Assembly: GCA_028278425.1 (NCBI GenBank)
Contig: JANQEJ010000112.1
Span: 1-53,868, forward strand
From: Planctomycetota bacterium
Lineage (GTDB): Bacteria > Planctomycetota > UBA1135 > GCA-002686595
Direction: 5' to 3'
Length of the DNA: 53,868 bases
The translations under genes and the position numbers were made by a program. This document shows, piece after piece, positions 1-8,459 of the stretch (position 1 is the stretch's first letter; every line of letters starts with the position of its first letter). The notes below the pieces were generated by a model. That model had not been told where the DNA came from, did no database searches, and saw only the letters and a program-made list of their open reading frames with translations.

Positions 1-285
1 CGACGCGTCGACCGACTCGACCGAGGCGAGCGGGCGCCCGTCGAGGTCCTCGATCGCGATCCCGCCGACGTGCGCGGAGCCGCCGAGCGAGAGCGAGAGC
101 TCGTCGATCGTGGCGCGGGCGTAGAGCGACTCCTCGATGGCGTCCTCCGCGATGCCCTTGACGATCGGCGCCGCGATCGCCGGCAGGAGCAGCACGAAGA
201 GCACGAGAAGGACGAGACCCCCCCCCACAACCGTTAGAAGCCGCTTTCTCCGCACGGGACGGATTCTAGTCCCGCCGCTTACCAT
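1..285 (-). CDS. Membrane-anchored protein of unknown function, N-terminal fragment (runs off the left edge)
   Basis: An open frame reads leftwards off the window. It begins at ATG 285, with an alternative in-frame GTG at 255 giving a start VRRKRLLTVV. A basic stretch (RRKR) is followed by a glycine-rich turn and one hydrophobic segment of about 20 residues (LVLLVLFVLLLPAIAAP). The remainder is soluble and acidic (IVKGIAEDAIEE, then alternating short strands). One N-terminal anchor followed by a periplasmic beta-rich region is the usual plan of AsmA/DUF748-type proteins, but only about 95 residues are visible, so the family is not established. A run of nine G/C bases lies inside the anchor and the frame stays open through it. 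The gene is divergent from the HAD hydrolase, with only 7 bp between the ATG starts (37 bp if GTG 255 is used). Confidence 0.55.
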   Translation of the reverse strand, partial: MVSGGTRIRPVRRKRLLTVVGGGLVLLVLFVLLLPAIAAPIVKGIAEDAIEESLYARATIDELSLSLGGSAHVGGIAIEDLDGRPLASVESVDAS

Positions 286-292
286 TTCCGCC

Positions 293-886
293 ATGTCGCG
301 CCGCCCGATCCTGCTCCTGGACGTGATGGGTACGCTCGTCTACGAGCCCTTCTATGTGGAAGTTCCCGAATTCTTCGGGATGACGCTGGAGGAGCTGATC
401 GACGCCAAGCACCCCACCGCCTGGGCGGAGTACGAGACCGGCTCGATCGACGAGGCCGCCCTCGAGGCCAAGTTCTTCCGCGACCGCCGCGCCTACGACC
501 ACGCGGGGATGAAGGCCTGCATGACGGCGGCCTACCGCTGGATCGACGGGATGGAGGAGCTCACCGAGGACCTGCGCGCCGCCGCGGTCGAGATGCACGC
601 GCTCTCGAACTACTCGGAGTGGTACAAGCTGATCGAGGGCAAGCTCGCGCTCGGACGCTTCCTTCGATGGACTTTCGTCTCGTGCCTCACCGGCGTTCGC
701 AAGCCGGACCCGGAGGCCTACCTGGGCGCTGCGCGCAAACTCGGGGTTTCCCCCGCGGACTGTCTCTTCGTCGACGACCGCGAAGCCAACTGCGAAGCGG
801 CGCGCGAAACGGGCATGCCGGCGATCCGGTTCGAGGACGCGGATCAGATTCGCGAAAGGCTGACCGGGCTCGGATTGTTGCCGTAG
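293..886 (+). CDS. HAD-superfamily hydrolase
   Basis: A 197-residue protein of haloacid dehalogenase type. Motif I is LLLDVMGTL with the nucleophile Asp at residue 10. The position that is Asp in classical DxDGT phosphatases is Met here, as in some dehalogenase-like and planctomycetal HAD proteins. Motif II is the ALSNYSEW strand, motif III is the Lys of GVRKPDPEAY, and motif IV is the acidic pair LFVDDREANC, where the residues after it form the usual HAD tail. A helical cap occupies roughly residues 18-95. The frame is open further upstream, but ATG 293 puts the catalytic strand at the N-terminus as the family requires. The substrate cannot be read from the sequence. The gene stands alone between a divergent membrane protein and a secreted protein. 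Confidence 0.88.
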   Translation: MSRRPILLLDVMGTLVYEPFYVEVPEFFGMTLEELIDAKHPTAWAEYETGSIDEAALEAKFFRDRRAYDHAGMKACMTAAYRWIDGMEELTEDLRAAAVEMHALSNYSEWYKLIEGKLALGRFLRWTFVSCLTGVRKPDPEAYLGAARKLGVSPADCLFVDDREANCEAARETGMPAIRFEDADQIRERLTGLGLLP

Positions 887-954
887 AATCGCCTTCGGCC
901 CCCCGGGACCTTCCGCAAGGTTCTTCCCCAAACCTGCTGACCTGTGAGGCAACC

Positions 955-1401
955 ATGAAGGTCATCGCGCTCGCCTTGTTCCTGTCCCTTTCGTTCGCGG
1001 GAGTCACGCGCGCTCAGTGCGCGCCGGTGCCGGGCACCGGCTGTCCGGGCTTTCCGCAGTTGAAGGACTGCATCACCAACCCATCGATCGGACAGCTCTT
1101 CTGCACGGACTGCCAGCCCTGTCCTCCGGGGTGCGGTCCGATCCAGTTCAACGCGTTGTTCCTCGGCCCGCCGCAGCCGTTCGCGTTTCCGTTCCCGACG
1201 TGCTGCTCGGCGCCTCCCTGCGTCATCTACTCGCCCAACTTCTTCCGGGTCGATCTCAGGCAGCCGGGCGTGAACTGCATCCCGATTCCGCCCAACCCGG
1301 CGCTGATCGGGTTCGTGTTCGGCCTCCAGGCCGCGTGCGTCGATCCCGTTCTGCCGTGCGCGGACTTCTCGCCGGCGCTGAGGGTGACGATCCGGCCTTA
1401 G
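955..1401 (+). CDS. Small secreted cysteine-rich protein with planctomycetal C-terminal module
   Basis: 148 residues. A clear signal peptide (MKVIALALFLSLSFAGVTRAQ) leads into a mature part with about 14 cysteines, including CTDCQPCPPGC and TCCSAPPC, which suggests several disulfides outside the cytoplasm. The last 40 residues (IPPNPALIGFVFGLQA onwards) line up by eye with the C-terminal ends of the two endonuclease I paralogues later in the window, for example IPFNPAYLGVKLYVQG. It may therefore be a free-standing copy of the lineage-specific module that those proteins carry at their ends. ATG 955 was chosen because it begins the signal peptide; the open frame upstream of it is antisense-like and overlaps the HAD gene. 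The function is unknown. Confidence 0.75.
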   Translation: MKVIALALFLSLSFAGVTRAQCAPVPGTGCPGFPQLKDCITNPSIGQLFCTDCQPCPPGCGPIQFNALFLGPPQPFAFPFPTCCSAPPCVIYSPNFFRVDLRQPGVNCIPIPPNPALIGFVFGLQAACVDPVLPCADFSPALRVTIRP

Positions 1402-1408
1402 GCGGACC

Positions 1409-1810
1409 CTAGCGACCTTCCGTCTTCTGGTACTTCCCGTGCGCGGACTCGCGCATGGTGTAGAGGTCCTTGGCGACGAGCTGCATGGCCTCGGCGTTCT
1501 TCCCGTCGAGGATGTGGATCTCCATGTCGAGGAGCACCTTCAAGGTCTCGGCAAGGTCCCGTCGGAAGGCGGTGCGGTGCTCCGCGCGCTTCTCCTCGGG
1601 GAGCTCGGCGACGTGCTTCAGCGCGTCGTCGCGCTTCGACTCGTCCCGGAGGGCCATCGCCGTGCCCTTGAGGTGAGTCTTCATACCTTCCATCAGCTCC
1701 AGCAGCGGCTCTTCGGCAGCGGCCTCCTGCCGGTCGGCGGGTCGGGCGGCAAGCGCGGCGGAGGCGAGGCCGATCAAGAGCAGGGCGAGGATCGTCGGTT
1801 TCCTGGGCAT
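1409..1810 (-). CDS. Cytochrome b562-like secreted protein
   Basis: 133 residues with a signal peptide (about residues 1-21, ending LAARPA) and a mature four-helix-bundle pattern of about 110 residues. This matches the size of soluble cytochrome b562. In that family haem is held by an N-terminal Met and a C-terminal His in a motif like AYHQKYR. Here LLELMEGMK supplies Met40 or Met43 and ESAHGKYQK supplies His124 at corresponding ends, so b-type haem binding is plausible but inferred. The role would be periplasmic electron transfer or haem handling. It converges with the small secreted gene (7 bp between stops) and lies 109 bp downstream of the LytTR operon on the same strand. Confidence 0.65.
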   Translation of the reverse strand: MPRKPTILALLLIGLASAALAARPADRQEAAAEEPLLELMEGMKTHLKGTAMALRDESKRDDALKHVAELPEEKRAEHRTAFRRDLAETLKVLLDMEIHILDGKNAEAMQLVAKDLYTMRESAHGKYQKTEGR

Positions 1811-1919
1811 GAGCTCCCTCCGCGGGTTGGGGGCAGACTACGTCCGCCGGGCCGCCGAATGCGCCGCCATCGGCCGGAAGGGACGATCGACCGGGTTGCC
1901 GGGACGAACGGCCGGGTCC

Positions 1920-2750
1920 CTACGGCCGAAGCTCGCTTGCGGCGTCGCGGAACTTGCGGCCGATCGAGAGACGGGTGCCGTCGGTCAAAACGACGTCCGC
2001 AGCGGAGCTCGCGTTCAAGACGCTGGCGACGGCGTCGCGGCGGACGAGGGTCGAGCGGTGGATGCGCACGAATTCGGGACCGAGCTTCCGGTGGGCCGAC
2101 TTCAGCGTGTCGCGGACCAGGTGGGAGCGTCCGCACCCATGGAGCTCTAGGTAGTTCCCCGCCGCCGCGACCCAGTCGAGCTCGTCGGGGCGAACCAGGA
2201 GCTCGCGCCGGCCCTCGCGGAAGGCGACGACGGGCGCGTTCGGGGCGGCCGGCTCCGGGCGGCGCGCTTCCGCGAGCTGGCGCCGGCTCGCGTGCCACCA
2301 GACGGCCACCGCGAAGATCCAGTAGGCGGCGATCGACGGGGCAAGCTGGAGGAGCGGCGCGGTGACGTCGAAGCGGAACCCGTGATCGAAGCGGATGGCT
2401 CGGATGACGCCCGACAGCGCCGAGAAGAGCGAGAGCTGGAGCAGGGCTGCGGCGACGGCGGCGATCGCGTGGACTCCGACGGTGGTGAGACGCCGCACCC
2501 GCGAGGGATCGAACGTGCGGACGAGATACAGCGCGGGCGGCACCAAAGGAATCCAGCACCACCAGTCCAGGAGCCCGCTCGCGAGGCTGTCGCCCATCGA
2601 CACCCGCGCGCCCAGCACGTTGTAGGTGAAGTAGATGCGCAGGCCGGAGAGAAGTCCCACCGCGGTCGTGACCGCGAGGACGGCGCGCCACAGCAAGCGG
2701 GGCGCTTCACCGCGCGCATCGGCGGGGTGGACCGCTTCGGCGGCGATCAT
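1920..2750 (-). CDS. Membrane-embedded LytTR-family transcriptional regulator
   Basis: 276 residues. Four hydrophobic segments fill roughly residues 20-165 (around LLWRAVLAVTTAVGLL, CWIPLVPPALYLV, AIAAVAAALLQLSLFSAL and SIAAYWIFAVAVWW). A LytTR DNA-binding domain covers about 175-275: RELLVRPDELDWVAAAGNYL, then FVRIHRSTLVRRDAV and LTDGTRLSIGRKF, all typical of the fold. Direct fusion of a membrane sensor to LytTR implies a one-component regulator that binds DNA from the membrane. ATG 2750 lies two bases after the upstream gene's stop, so it is the last gene of a three-gene operon with the haem/TPR lipoprotein and the secreted LamG-like protein. Control of that operon or of nearby genes is inference. 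Confidence 0.88.
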   Translation of the reverse strand: MIAAEAVHPADARGEAPRLLWRAVLAVTTAVGLLSGLRIYFTYNVLGARVSMGDSLASGLLDWWCWIPLVPPALYLVRTFDPSRVRRLTTVGVHAIAAVAAALLQLSLFSALSGVIRAIRFDHGFRFDVTAPLLQLAPSIAAYWIFAVAVWWHASRRQLAEARRPEPAAPNAPVVAFREGRRELLVRPDELDWVAAAGNYLELHGCGRSHLVRDTLKSAHRKLGPEFVRIHRSTLVRRDAVASVLNASSAADVVLTDGTRLSIGRKFRDAASELRP

Positions 2751-2752
2751 CG

Positions 2753-4213
2753 TCAGAAGCCCGCGAGCTGTGCTTCCACCCACTCCGCCTTGAGCGCCTG
2801 GCGGACCTCCGGGTCGACCTTGCCCTCGATCGTCACTTCGCGGAAGTGGATGAGCATCTCCGAGTGCACCCAGAAGAACACCCGCCCGCGGCGGACGTGC
2901 GTGCACTTGGCCTCGGTCATCTTCTCGCCGTCGCGGTGGACCTCGACCATCTCCTTGCCGTCGTGGAGGACCTTCATCGTGTAGGTGCGGCCCATCTCGA
3001 TCATTCGTTCCTTGAGGCGGTCCTGCACGACGTCGCGGTCGTTCCAGACCTCGAGGTCGCCGAGGTTGTAGACCCAGGCGAAGCTGTACTTCCCGTCGTC
3101 GCAGATCGCGCCGTTGAAGACCAGGGGGAGGTCGTCCCCGCCGCTCACCGACGGCTCCGCGGTCACGTCGTAGGTCAGCGACATCGGGGCTTCGAACTCG
3201 AGCGCGTGGTGCAACACCGTGGCGCCGATCGTTCGGAGCGTGCCGTCCTTGATCGTGAACTCGTTCGGGTGCTCCTGGACGAGCTTCGGCTGGATCCGCC
3301 GGTGCGTCTTGACGTACTCGTTGATCGGGCGGAAGTCCTCGAGCTCGGCCGGGTCGTCGAAGGTGTAGAAGACCTGGATCCGGTCGTCGCCGAGCTCGGT
3401 CACCTTGCCCTTGAGGGCGAGGTCCAGGCCCTGCGCGTCGAAGCGGACGCCGTGGGCGCCGCGCGCGAGCTCGCGCAGCGCGTCGCGGCGCTCCTGAACC
3501 ACGGGAAGCGAGCGGCCGTCGCGCTGGATCGCCTCGATGCGCGCGAGGAGCGCGCCGGCGGCCGTGGAATCGGTCGGCGCCGGGAGCGCCGCCAGCGCGT
3601 TGAGCTCGAAGGCGCACCGGCCGGTGACGAGTCGCCCGGCGTAGTCGTTCTCCGCGTCCGACCGCAGGCTCGCCGTGTCGGGGTCGTCGCCCTTCAAGAG
3701 CTTCTTCCACTTCTGGTCCCCGGTGAGCACGTAGGCGTAGAGCCGCACCCACTTGCCCTTGCCGGAGAGCTCGTCGCCCTTCTTTCCCATCTGGGCGGCG
3801 AGGACGCCGGGGTCGAGGTCCTCGACGGCGAGGCGTTCGATCTTCGAGCGGTTCTTCTCGAACGCGAGCTCGCCGTCGGCGATCGACGCGATGACGAGCT
3901 TGACCTTCTTGCCCTCGTGCTCGTGCGTGAGCTTCTTTCCGTTCTCGTGCAGGTAACGGAGATAGGTGTCGCGCAGCTCGCGGAACGCTGTAACACGCTT
4001 CTTCTCCGTTTCGATGCGCGCGGCGATCTCCGCGTCGGGCCCCGAGGCGAGCAACGCGTCCAGCCGCGCCTCCGCCGCGCCGAGGCGTCCCAGCTTGGCC
4101 TCCCAGACGGCCATCGCGAGGCCGACGTCGGGCGGCGGATCGGCGACCGCGAGGTCCTGGCCGAAGGCGGGCGCGCTGAGGAGGAGCGAGGCGGCGATGA
4201 GCAGTCGCTTCAT
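2753..4213 (-). CDS. Secreted protein with helical N-terminus and LamG/DUF1080-like C-terminal domain
   Basis: 486 residues. The signal peptide is MKRLLIAASLLLSAPAFGQ. Residues about 25-280 are helix-rich with repeat-like spacing (LGRLGAAEARLDALL and similar). From about residue 290 the pattern is beta-rich: DRIQVFYTFDDPAELEDF, a region of alternating strands, then RTYTMKVLHDGKEMVEVHRDG, which resembles concanavalin-A-like (LamG or DUF1080) folds. The C-terminus reads RGRVFFWVHSEMLIHF. No catalytic motif was recognised; carbohydrate binding is possible. The start is fixed by an ATGA overlap with the upstream lipoprotein gene, and the stop lies two bases before the LytTR start, so translation is probably coupled. 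Confidence 0.75.
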   Translation of the reverse strand: MKRLLIAASLLLSAPAFGQDLAVADPPPDVGLAMAVWEAKLGRLGAAEARLDALLASGPDAEIAARIETEKKRVTAFRELRDTYLRYLHENGKKLTHEHEGKKVKLVIASIADGELAFEKNRSKIERLAVEDLDPGVLAAQMGKKGDELSGKGKWVRLYAYVLTGDQKWKKLLKGDDPDTASLRSDAENDYAGRLVTGRCAFELNALAALPAPTDSTAAGALLARIEAIQRDGRSLPVVQERRDALRELARGAHGVRFDAQGLDLALKGKVTELGDDRIQVFYTFDDPAELEDFRPINEYVKTHRRIQPKLVQEHPNEFTIKDGTLRTIGATVLHHALEFEAPMSLTYDVTAEPSVSGGDDLPLVFNGAICDDGKYSFAWVYNLGDLEVWNDRDVVQDRLKERMIEMGRTYTMKVLHDGKEMVEVHRDGEKMTEAKCTHVRRGRVFFWVHSEMLIHFREVTIEGKVDPEVRQALKAEWVEAQLAGF

Positions 4214-5862
4214 GAGTTCAGCTCCCTGAGCTCCGTTTCCGCGGCGATGTAGCCGAAGGCCGCCCAGACGTCGCCGTCGACGATGCGCTGGAAGATCTCG
4301 CGCGCGCCGTCGACGTCGCCGTTCCAGAGGCGGTGGTTGCCGAGCCCGTAGGCGCGCGTCGGGTACTGCACCGTCTCGGGATCGATGCCCTCGAGCACCT
4401 CGCTCTCGCTGATCTCGCCCTTGTAGAAGAGGATCAGCGCGTGGTAGGCGGTGTTCTCGAGGATCTCCATGTCGGCGGTGATCGGCGCGATCACGTCCGC
4501 CGCCGCGTCGGCGTGTCCGAGCCGCTGTAGCGTCATGTGGAGCCAGTACGCCGTCGCCACCCTCATGTCGTCGGTGGGCGCGAAGGTCATGCAATCGCGG
4601 TAGGCCGCCTCCGCCCCCTCGAAGTCGCGCAGGAGGTAGCGCGCCAGGCCGAGGTGGTAGTGGATGCTCGACTTGTTGCTGCTCGTCGGGATGCCGAAGG
4701 CGTTCGGGGCGCCGTCGGGCTCGATCTCGTCGGGCACGTCCTCGGCGAGCTGCGCGGCCCGCGCGAGGTCGGCTTCCGCCTGCTCGAACCGCCGGAGCGA
4801 GATGTGCCGGTGTCCGCGGTGCCGGTAGAGGCGGAAGCTCTCGGGGTGGAGCTCGATCCCGCGCGAGAAGACCTGGGCGGCCTCGCGGTAGCGGCTGAGG
4901 TAACCGAGCCGGCGGCCGGTCCAGATCAGCGCTTCTTCGTCGGCGGGATCGGCCACGTAGTCGGCCCAGGCCTCGTCGAAGTTCGCCTCGAGGTTCTCCT
5001 TGCGCTCGCCGGTGAGCTCGGGGCGATGAAGGGAGCGCCCGAGCAACGACTCCGCCTCGGGCGTCGCCGCGCAGTCGGGATCGAAGATCAGGATCTCGGG
5101 GAATCGCGCGCGCAGCGCGTCGTAGTGACCGCGGTCGGCGGCCGGCAGGGTGGCGTCGCGCGCGTCGGCGAAGTAGGACGAGAGGAGGAACGTGCCATAG
5201 GAACCGAAGAGGTTCTCACCCCGGTGGAAACCCTCGAGGAAGCGCAGCGCGATCGGCGCGTTGCGGTGCCGGGCATCGATCTCGATGCGCCGCTCTTCCG
5301 GCTCGCTCGGGAACGACATCATCGGGTCGAAGTAGTTCGTGCCGAGGTGGCAGCCGAGGCAGGACTCGGGCACGTTGCCGGGCGGCGGGCCCTCCGGCGG
5401 GTCGTTCGGCTGGTGGAAGGTGTCCAGGGGCTCCCCCTCGGCATCGAAGAGGAGGAACTCCGGCGCGTCGCCGCTTCTGAGGCGCATGACCTCGAAGTCC
5501 TCGAGGACGCCGTCGCGCGAGTAGCGCTCGGCGACGAAGACCGTGCCGTCGGGGTAGGCCATCGGCGCGGCGTCGTAGCCCACGCCGCCGCCGTGGGCGA
5601 GGAGCGCCCGGGTGACCGGCTCCTTCTCGAAGTAAATGCGGCGCGGTCCGTCGGTGACGATGCTGTCGGTGAGCATGACCGTCATCCAACGGTCGGGGTC
5701 GCGCAGGCGTATGTCGCGCTCGATGGCGGCGAAGCTCGAGGAGTCGACGGGCTCGGGATCGGGGACGGCGTCGCTCGCGTCTCCACCCTCCCGAGTCCCG
5801 GAGCAGGAAAAGGCAAGGGGAACGAGGACGAGAGCGAAGGCGCGCAAGGGCTTGTTACTCAC
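4210..5862 (-). CDS. Haem-binding lipoprotein: cytochrome P460-like domain plus TPR repeats
   Basis: 550 residues from GTG 5862. That start is supported by AGGAGAG (5868-5874) five bases upstream; an ATG at 5898 is the alternative. A lipoprotein signal ends at VPLAFSC with Cys20. Residues about 45-200 carry YPDGTVFVAERYSRDG and a single haem c motif CLGCH (Cys168, Cys171, His172) followed by FDPMMSFP. This order resembles cytochrome P460-type proteins, though the assignment is by eye. From about residue 265 the chain is TPR-like (YREAAQVFSRGIELHPESFR, LRRFEQAEADLARAA, LRDFEGAEAAYRDC). It is the first gene of the operon ending in the LytTR regulator and probably sits on the periplasmic face of a membrane. 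The redox substrate is unknown. Confidence 0.75.
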   Translation of the reverse strand: MSNKPLRAFALVLVPLAFSCSGTREGGDASDAVPDPEPVDSSSFAAIERDIRLRDPDRWMTVMLTDSIVTDGPRRIYFEKEPVTRALLAHGGGVGYDAAPMAYPDGTVFVAERYSRDGVLEDFEVMRLRSGDAPEFLLFDAEGEPLDTFHQPNDPPEGPPPGNVPESCLGCHLGTNYFDPMMSFPSEPEERRIEIDARHRNAPIALRFLEGFHRGENLFGSYGTFLLSSYFADARDATLPAADRGHYDALRARFPEILIFDPDCAATPEAESLLGRSLHRPELTGERKENLEANFDEAWADYVADPADEEALIWTGRRLGYLSRYREAAQVFSRGIELHPESFRLYRHRGHRHISLRRFEQAEADLARAAQLAEDVPDEIEPDGAPNAFGIPTSSNKSSIHYHLGLARYLLRDFEGAEAAYRDCMTFAPTDDMRVATAYWLHMTLQRLGHADAAADVIAPITADMEILENTAYHALILFYKGEISESEVLEGIDPETVQYPTRAYGLGNHRLWNGDVDGAREIFQRIVDGDVWAAFGYIAAETELRELNS

Positions 5863-5926
5863 GAGGTCTCTCCTGGGCCGATCGGGTTCGGATAGCATAC
5901 CGGCCGCCGTTCCCGTGGCGGCTCGC

Positions 5927-8287
5927 ATGCGTTTCCTCGTTCCGGCGGTCGCGCTCCTGGCAGGGCTCGCCTTCCCGCAGGACCCCCAGGTCCAGGGCCC
6001 GCTCGTGCAGGTGCCCTTCGAGAAGGTGCGCCTCGATTCGCCGTTCTGGGCGCGGCGGCAGGAGACCAACCGCACGGTCACGATTCCTTCCTTGCTCGAC
6101 AAGCTCGAGCAGAAGGGATACGTGCGCAACTTCGAGCTCGCCGCGACGACCGCGCGCGGCGGGCACGTCGGCGGTCCGGCGGCGGACGCGGAGGTCTACA
6201 AGGTGCTGGAGGCGATCGGGCACGTGCTCGCGACGCGTTCGGCCACGGCGCTGGAGGCGCGTGCGGACGCGATCATCGAGCTCATCGCCGGAGCGCAGAA
6301 GAAGGACGGCTACATCCACACCTACGTCACGCTCGAGACGCCCGGCGCGCGCTGGAAGAACTGCCGTGAGAACCGCGAGCTCTTCTGCGGCGGCCACCTG
6401 ATCGAGGCGGGGCTCGCCTACTCGCGGTCGACGGGCAAGAAGAAGCTGCTCGACGTCGCGATCGCCTTTGCGGACCTAGTCGAGGACACCTTCCACGAGG
6501 ACGGCGTGCTCGACCCGCCCGGGCACCAGGGGATCGAGCTGGCGCTCGTGAAGCTCCGCAAGCGGACCGGCAACGACGACTACCTCTGGCTGGCCGACGA
6601 TCTCTTGAGCCGGCGCGGCGAGCGCGAGGGCCGCGAGCTCTGGGGGCAGGAGTACCAGGACGTCCTCCCGATCCGCCAGCAGTTCGGCGTGTCGGGCAGC
6701 GCGCTGCGCTCGCTCTACATGTTCAACGGGATGATCGAGGAGTACGGAGCGACCGGCGAGTACGCGCTGATGGCGTCGCTGCTCAACTGCTGGCGCGACG
6801 TCACGCAGAAGCGGATGTACGTCACCGGCGGCGTCGGGAACTCCGCGGCGACCGAGGGCTTCACCGAGCCCTACGACCTGCCGAACGGCACCGCCTTCTG
6901 CGAGACGGCCGCCGCGGTCGAGATGGCGCGCTGGAACCGGCGCATGCTCTCGCTGACGCGCCAGGCCGCGTTCGCGGACGTCGAGGAGCAGGTGCTCTAC
7001 AACGCGCTCGCGGTGGGCATGGGCCTCAACGGGAAGACCTTCTTCCACGAGAACCCACTGCTCTCGGTCGGAGGGCTCGAGCGCAAGCCGTGGCACGAGG
7101 ACCCGCGCGGCGCGACGCAGCTCGCGCGCTTCCTCCCCACCGTCGCGGAGGGCATGTACGCGCACGACGAGGACGAGATCTACGTCTGCCACTACGCCGC
7201 CGGCGAGGCCGAGCTCCAAATGGGCGCCGGAAAGGTGCGCCTGATCCAGGAGACCGACTATCCCTGGGACGGGAAGATCAAGCTCACGGTCGTGCCCGAG
7301 AAGCCGATGAAGCTGATGATCCACACGCGCGTGCCGATCTGGTGCCCCGAGACGTTCACCGCGGGCATCGATGACGCGATCTCGGACATCAAGCTGAACC
7401 GCGGCGACGACCCGGGGACGTGGACCGCCTGGGAGCGGACGTGGACGCGCGACACGGTGCTGACGCTGGAGTTCCCCATGACGCCCGAGCGCGTCTACGC
7501 GGACGAGCGGGTCGCGGCGAACTCCGGGCGCGTCGCGCTGCGCCGCGGGCCGCTCGTCTTCGCGCTCGAAGGCGTCGACAACGGAAACTACGCGCGGCAC
7601 GTCTACCTGCCGCGCGAGTCGCCGCTCGCCGACCGCTGGGAGGAGAAGCTCTTCGGCGGCACGATGGCGATCCTCGCCGACGGCTACTCGGTGTTCGAGC
7701 AGGACAACCAGCGCAAGGTGCGGGACCACGACCTCTACGCGATTCCGTACCACCTGTGGGGGAACCGCGGTCCGAACGAGCTCGTCGTGTGGATCCCCGA
7801 GGGCAAGGAGCTCGCCGAGCTGCCCGGGGAGAGCCAGCGGGTCATCCGCGAGGACGTGACCATGCGCGCCTCGCACTGCTACCGGGGCGACTCGCTCGCG
7901 GCGATCGCCGACGGCGCGCTGCCGAAGAGCTCGGCGGACCTGAACGTGTCCCGGATGACCTTCCGGGACCACGTGGGCTCGAAGGAGTGGCTCCAGTACA
8001 CCTTCGACCGCGAGCGCCTGATCGACACCGTCAAGGTCTACTGGGCGGACGACGTCTCGGTCGGCGGGACCTGCCGGACCCCGCGGAAGTGGAAGCTCTA
8101 CTGGTTGCGCGAGGGCGAATGGCTGCCCTGCCGGCCGGCGGAGGGCTCGTTCTTCTGGAACACGCCCAACACCCACAACGAGGTCAAGTTCGAGGCGGTC
8201 CGCACGACGAGCCTCCGGCTCGAGCTGGAGCTGCGCGAAGGCTACTCGGCGGGCTGCTACGAGTGGGAAGTGATCGACGTCCCCTGA
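5927..8287 (+). CDS. GH127/DUF1680-family secreted protein, catalytic cysteine and zinc cysteines apparently absent
   Basis: 786 residues with a signal peptide (MRFLVPAVALLAGLAFPQ). The alpha/alpha-barrel of the beta-L-arabinofuranosidase family is recognisable: VRLDSPFWARRQETNR, QKKDGYIHTYV, FCGGHLIEAGLAY, RMYVTGGVGN, YDLPNGTAFCETAA. In the family type enzyme the acid/base Glu lies just before YDLPN and a Zn-binding Glu lies in ETCA; here these are Glu310 and Glu326. The Cys of ETCA is Ala328, and the CCPPN-RLL segment with the nucleophile Cys reads DPRGATQLARFL. The C-terminal 150 residues look like a discoidin/F5-8 or CBM32-type beta domain (SKEWLQYTFDRERLIDTVKV). It is divergent from the haem/TPR lipoprotein. 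An altered mechanism or loss of catalysis are both open. Confidence 0.85.
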   Translation: MRFLVPAVALLAGLAFPQDPQVQGPLVQVPFEKVRLDSPFWARRQETNRTVTIPSLLDKLEQKGYVRNFELAATTARGGHVGGPAADAEVYKVLEAIGHVLATRSATALEARADAIIELIAGAQKKDGYIHTYVTLETPGARWKNCRENRELFCGGHLIEAGLAYSRSTGKKKLLDVAIAFADLVEDTFHEDGVLDPPGHQGIELALVKLRKRTGNDDYLWLADDLLSRRGEREGRELWGQEYQDVLPIRQQFGVSGSALRSLYMFNGMIEEYGATGEYALMASLLNCWRDVTQKRMYVTGGVGNSAATEGFTEPYDLPNGTAFCETAAAVEMARWNRRMLSLTRQAAFADVEEQVLYNALAVGMGLNGKTFFHENPLLSVGGLERKPWHEDPRGATQLARFLPTVAEGMYAHDEDEIYVCHYAAGEAELQMGAGKVRLIQETDYPWDGKIKLTVVPEKPMKLMIHTRVPIWCPETFTAGIDDAISDIKLNRGDDPGTWTAWERTWTRDTVLTLEFPMTPERVYADERVAANSGRVALRRGPLVFALEGVDNGNYARHVYLPRESPLADRWEEKLFGGTMAILADGYSVFEQDNQRKVRDHDLYAIPYHLWGNRGPNELVVWIPEGKELAELPGESQRVIREDVTMRASHCYRGDSLAAIADGALPKSSADLNVSRMTFRDHVGSKEWLQYTFDRERLIDTVKVYWADDVSVGGTCRTPRKWKLYWLREGEWLPCRPAEGSFFWNTPNTHNEVKFEAVRTTSLRLELELREGYSAGCYEWEVIDVP

Positions 8288-8459
8288 CCGAAGATCCAGC
8301 GGAGCAGGGCGAGGAACCCCTTCCGGCGGACGATGCGCGGTGGCCGACGGGGCGCGCGAGAGACTGCTCTCCTCAACATGGCGGGACTCTCGACGGGCGA
8401 GGGACGCCGGTATTTCGCGGTGAACATGATCTTGTCAAACTCCCTCTCCGCGGATCTTC

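Noticed and set aside
619..954. Upstream extension of the small secreted protein
   Set aside because: The extension overlaps the HAD gene in another frame; ATG 955 begins a textbook signal peptide.
8288..8459. A short open frame between the GH127 gene and the antiporter
   Set aside because: It runs into the antiporter in another frame and has a basic composition without a ribosome site.
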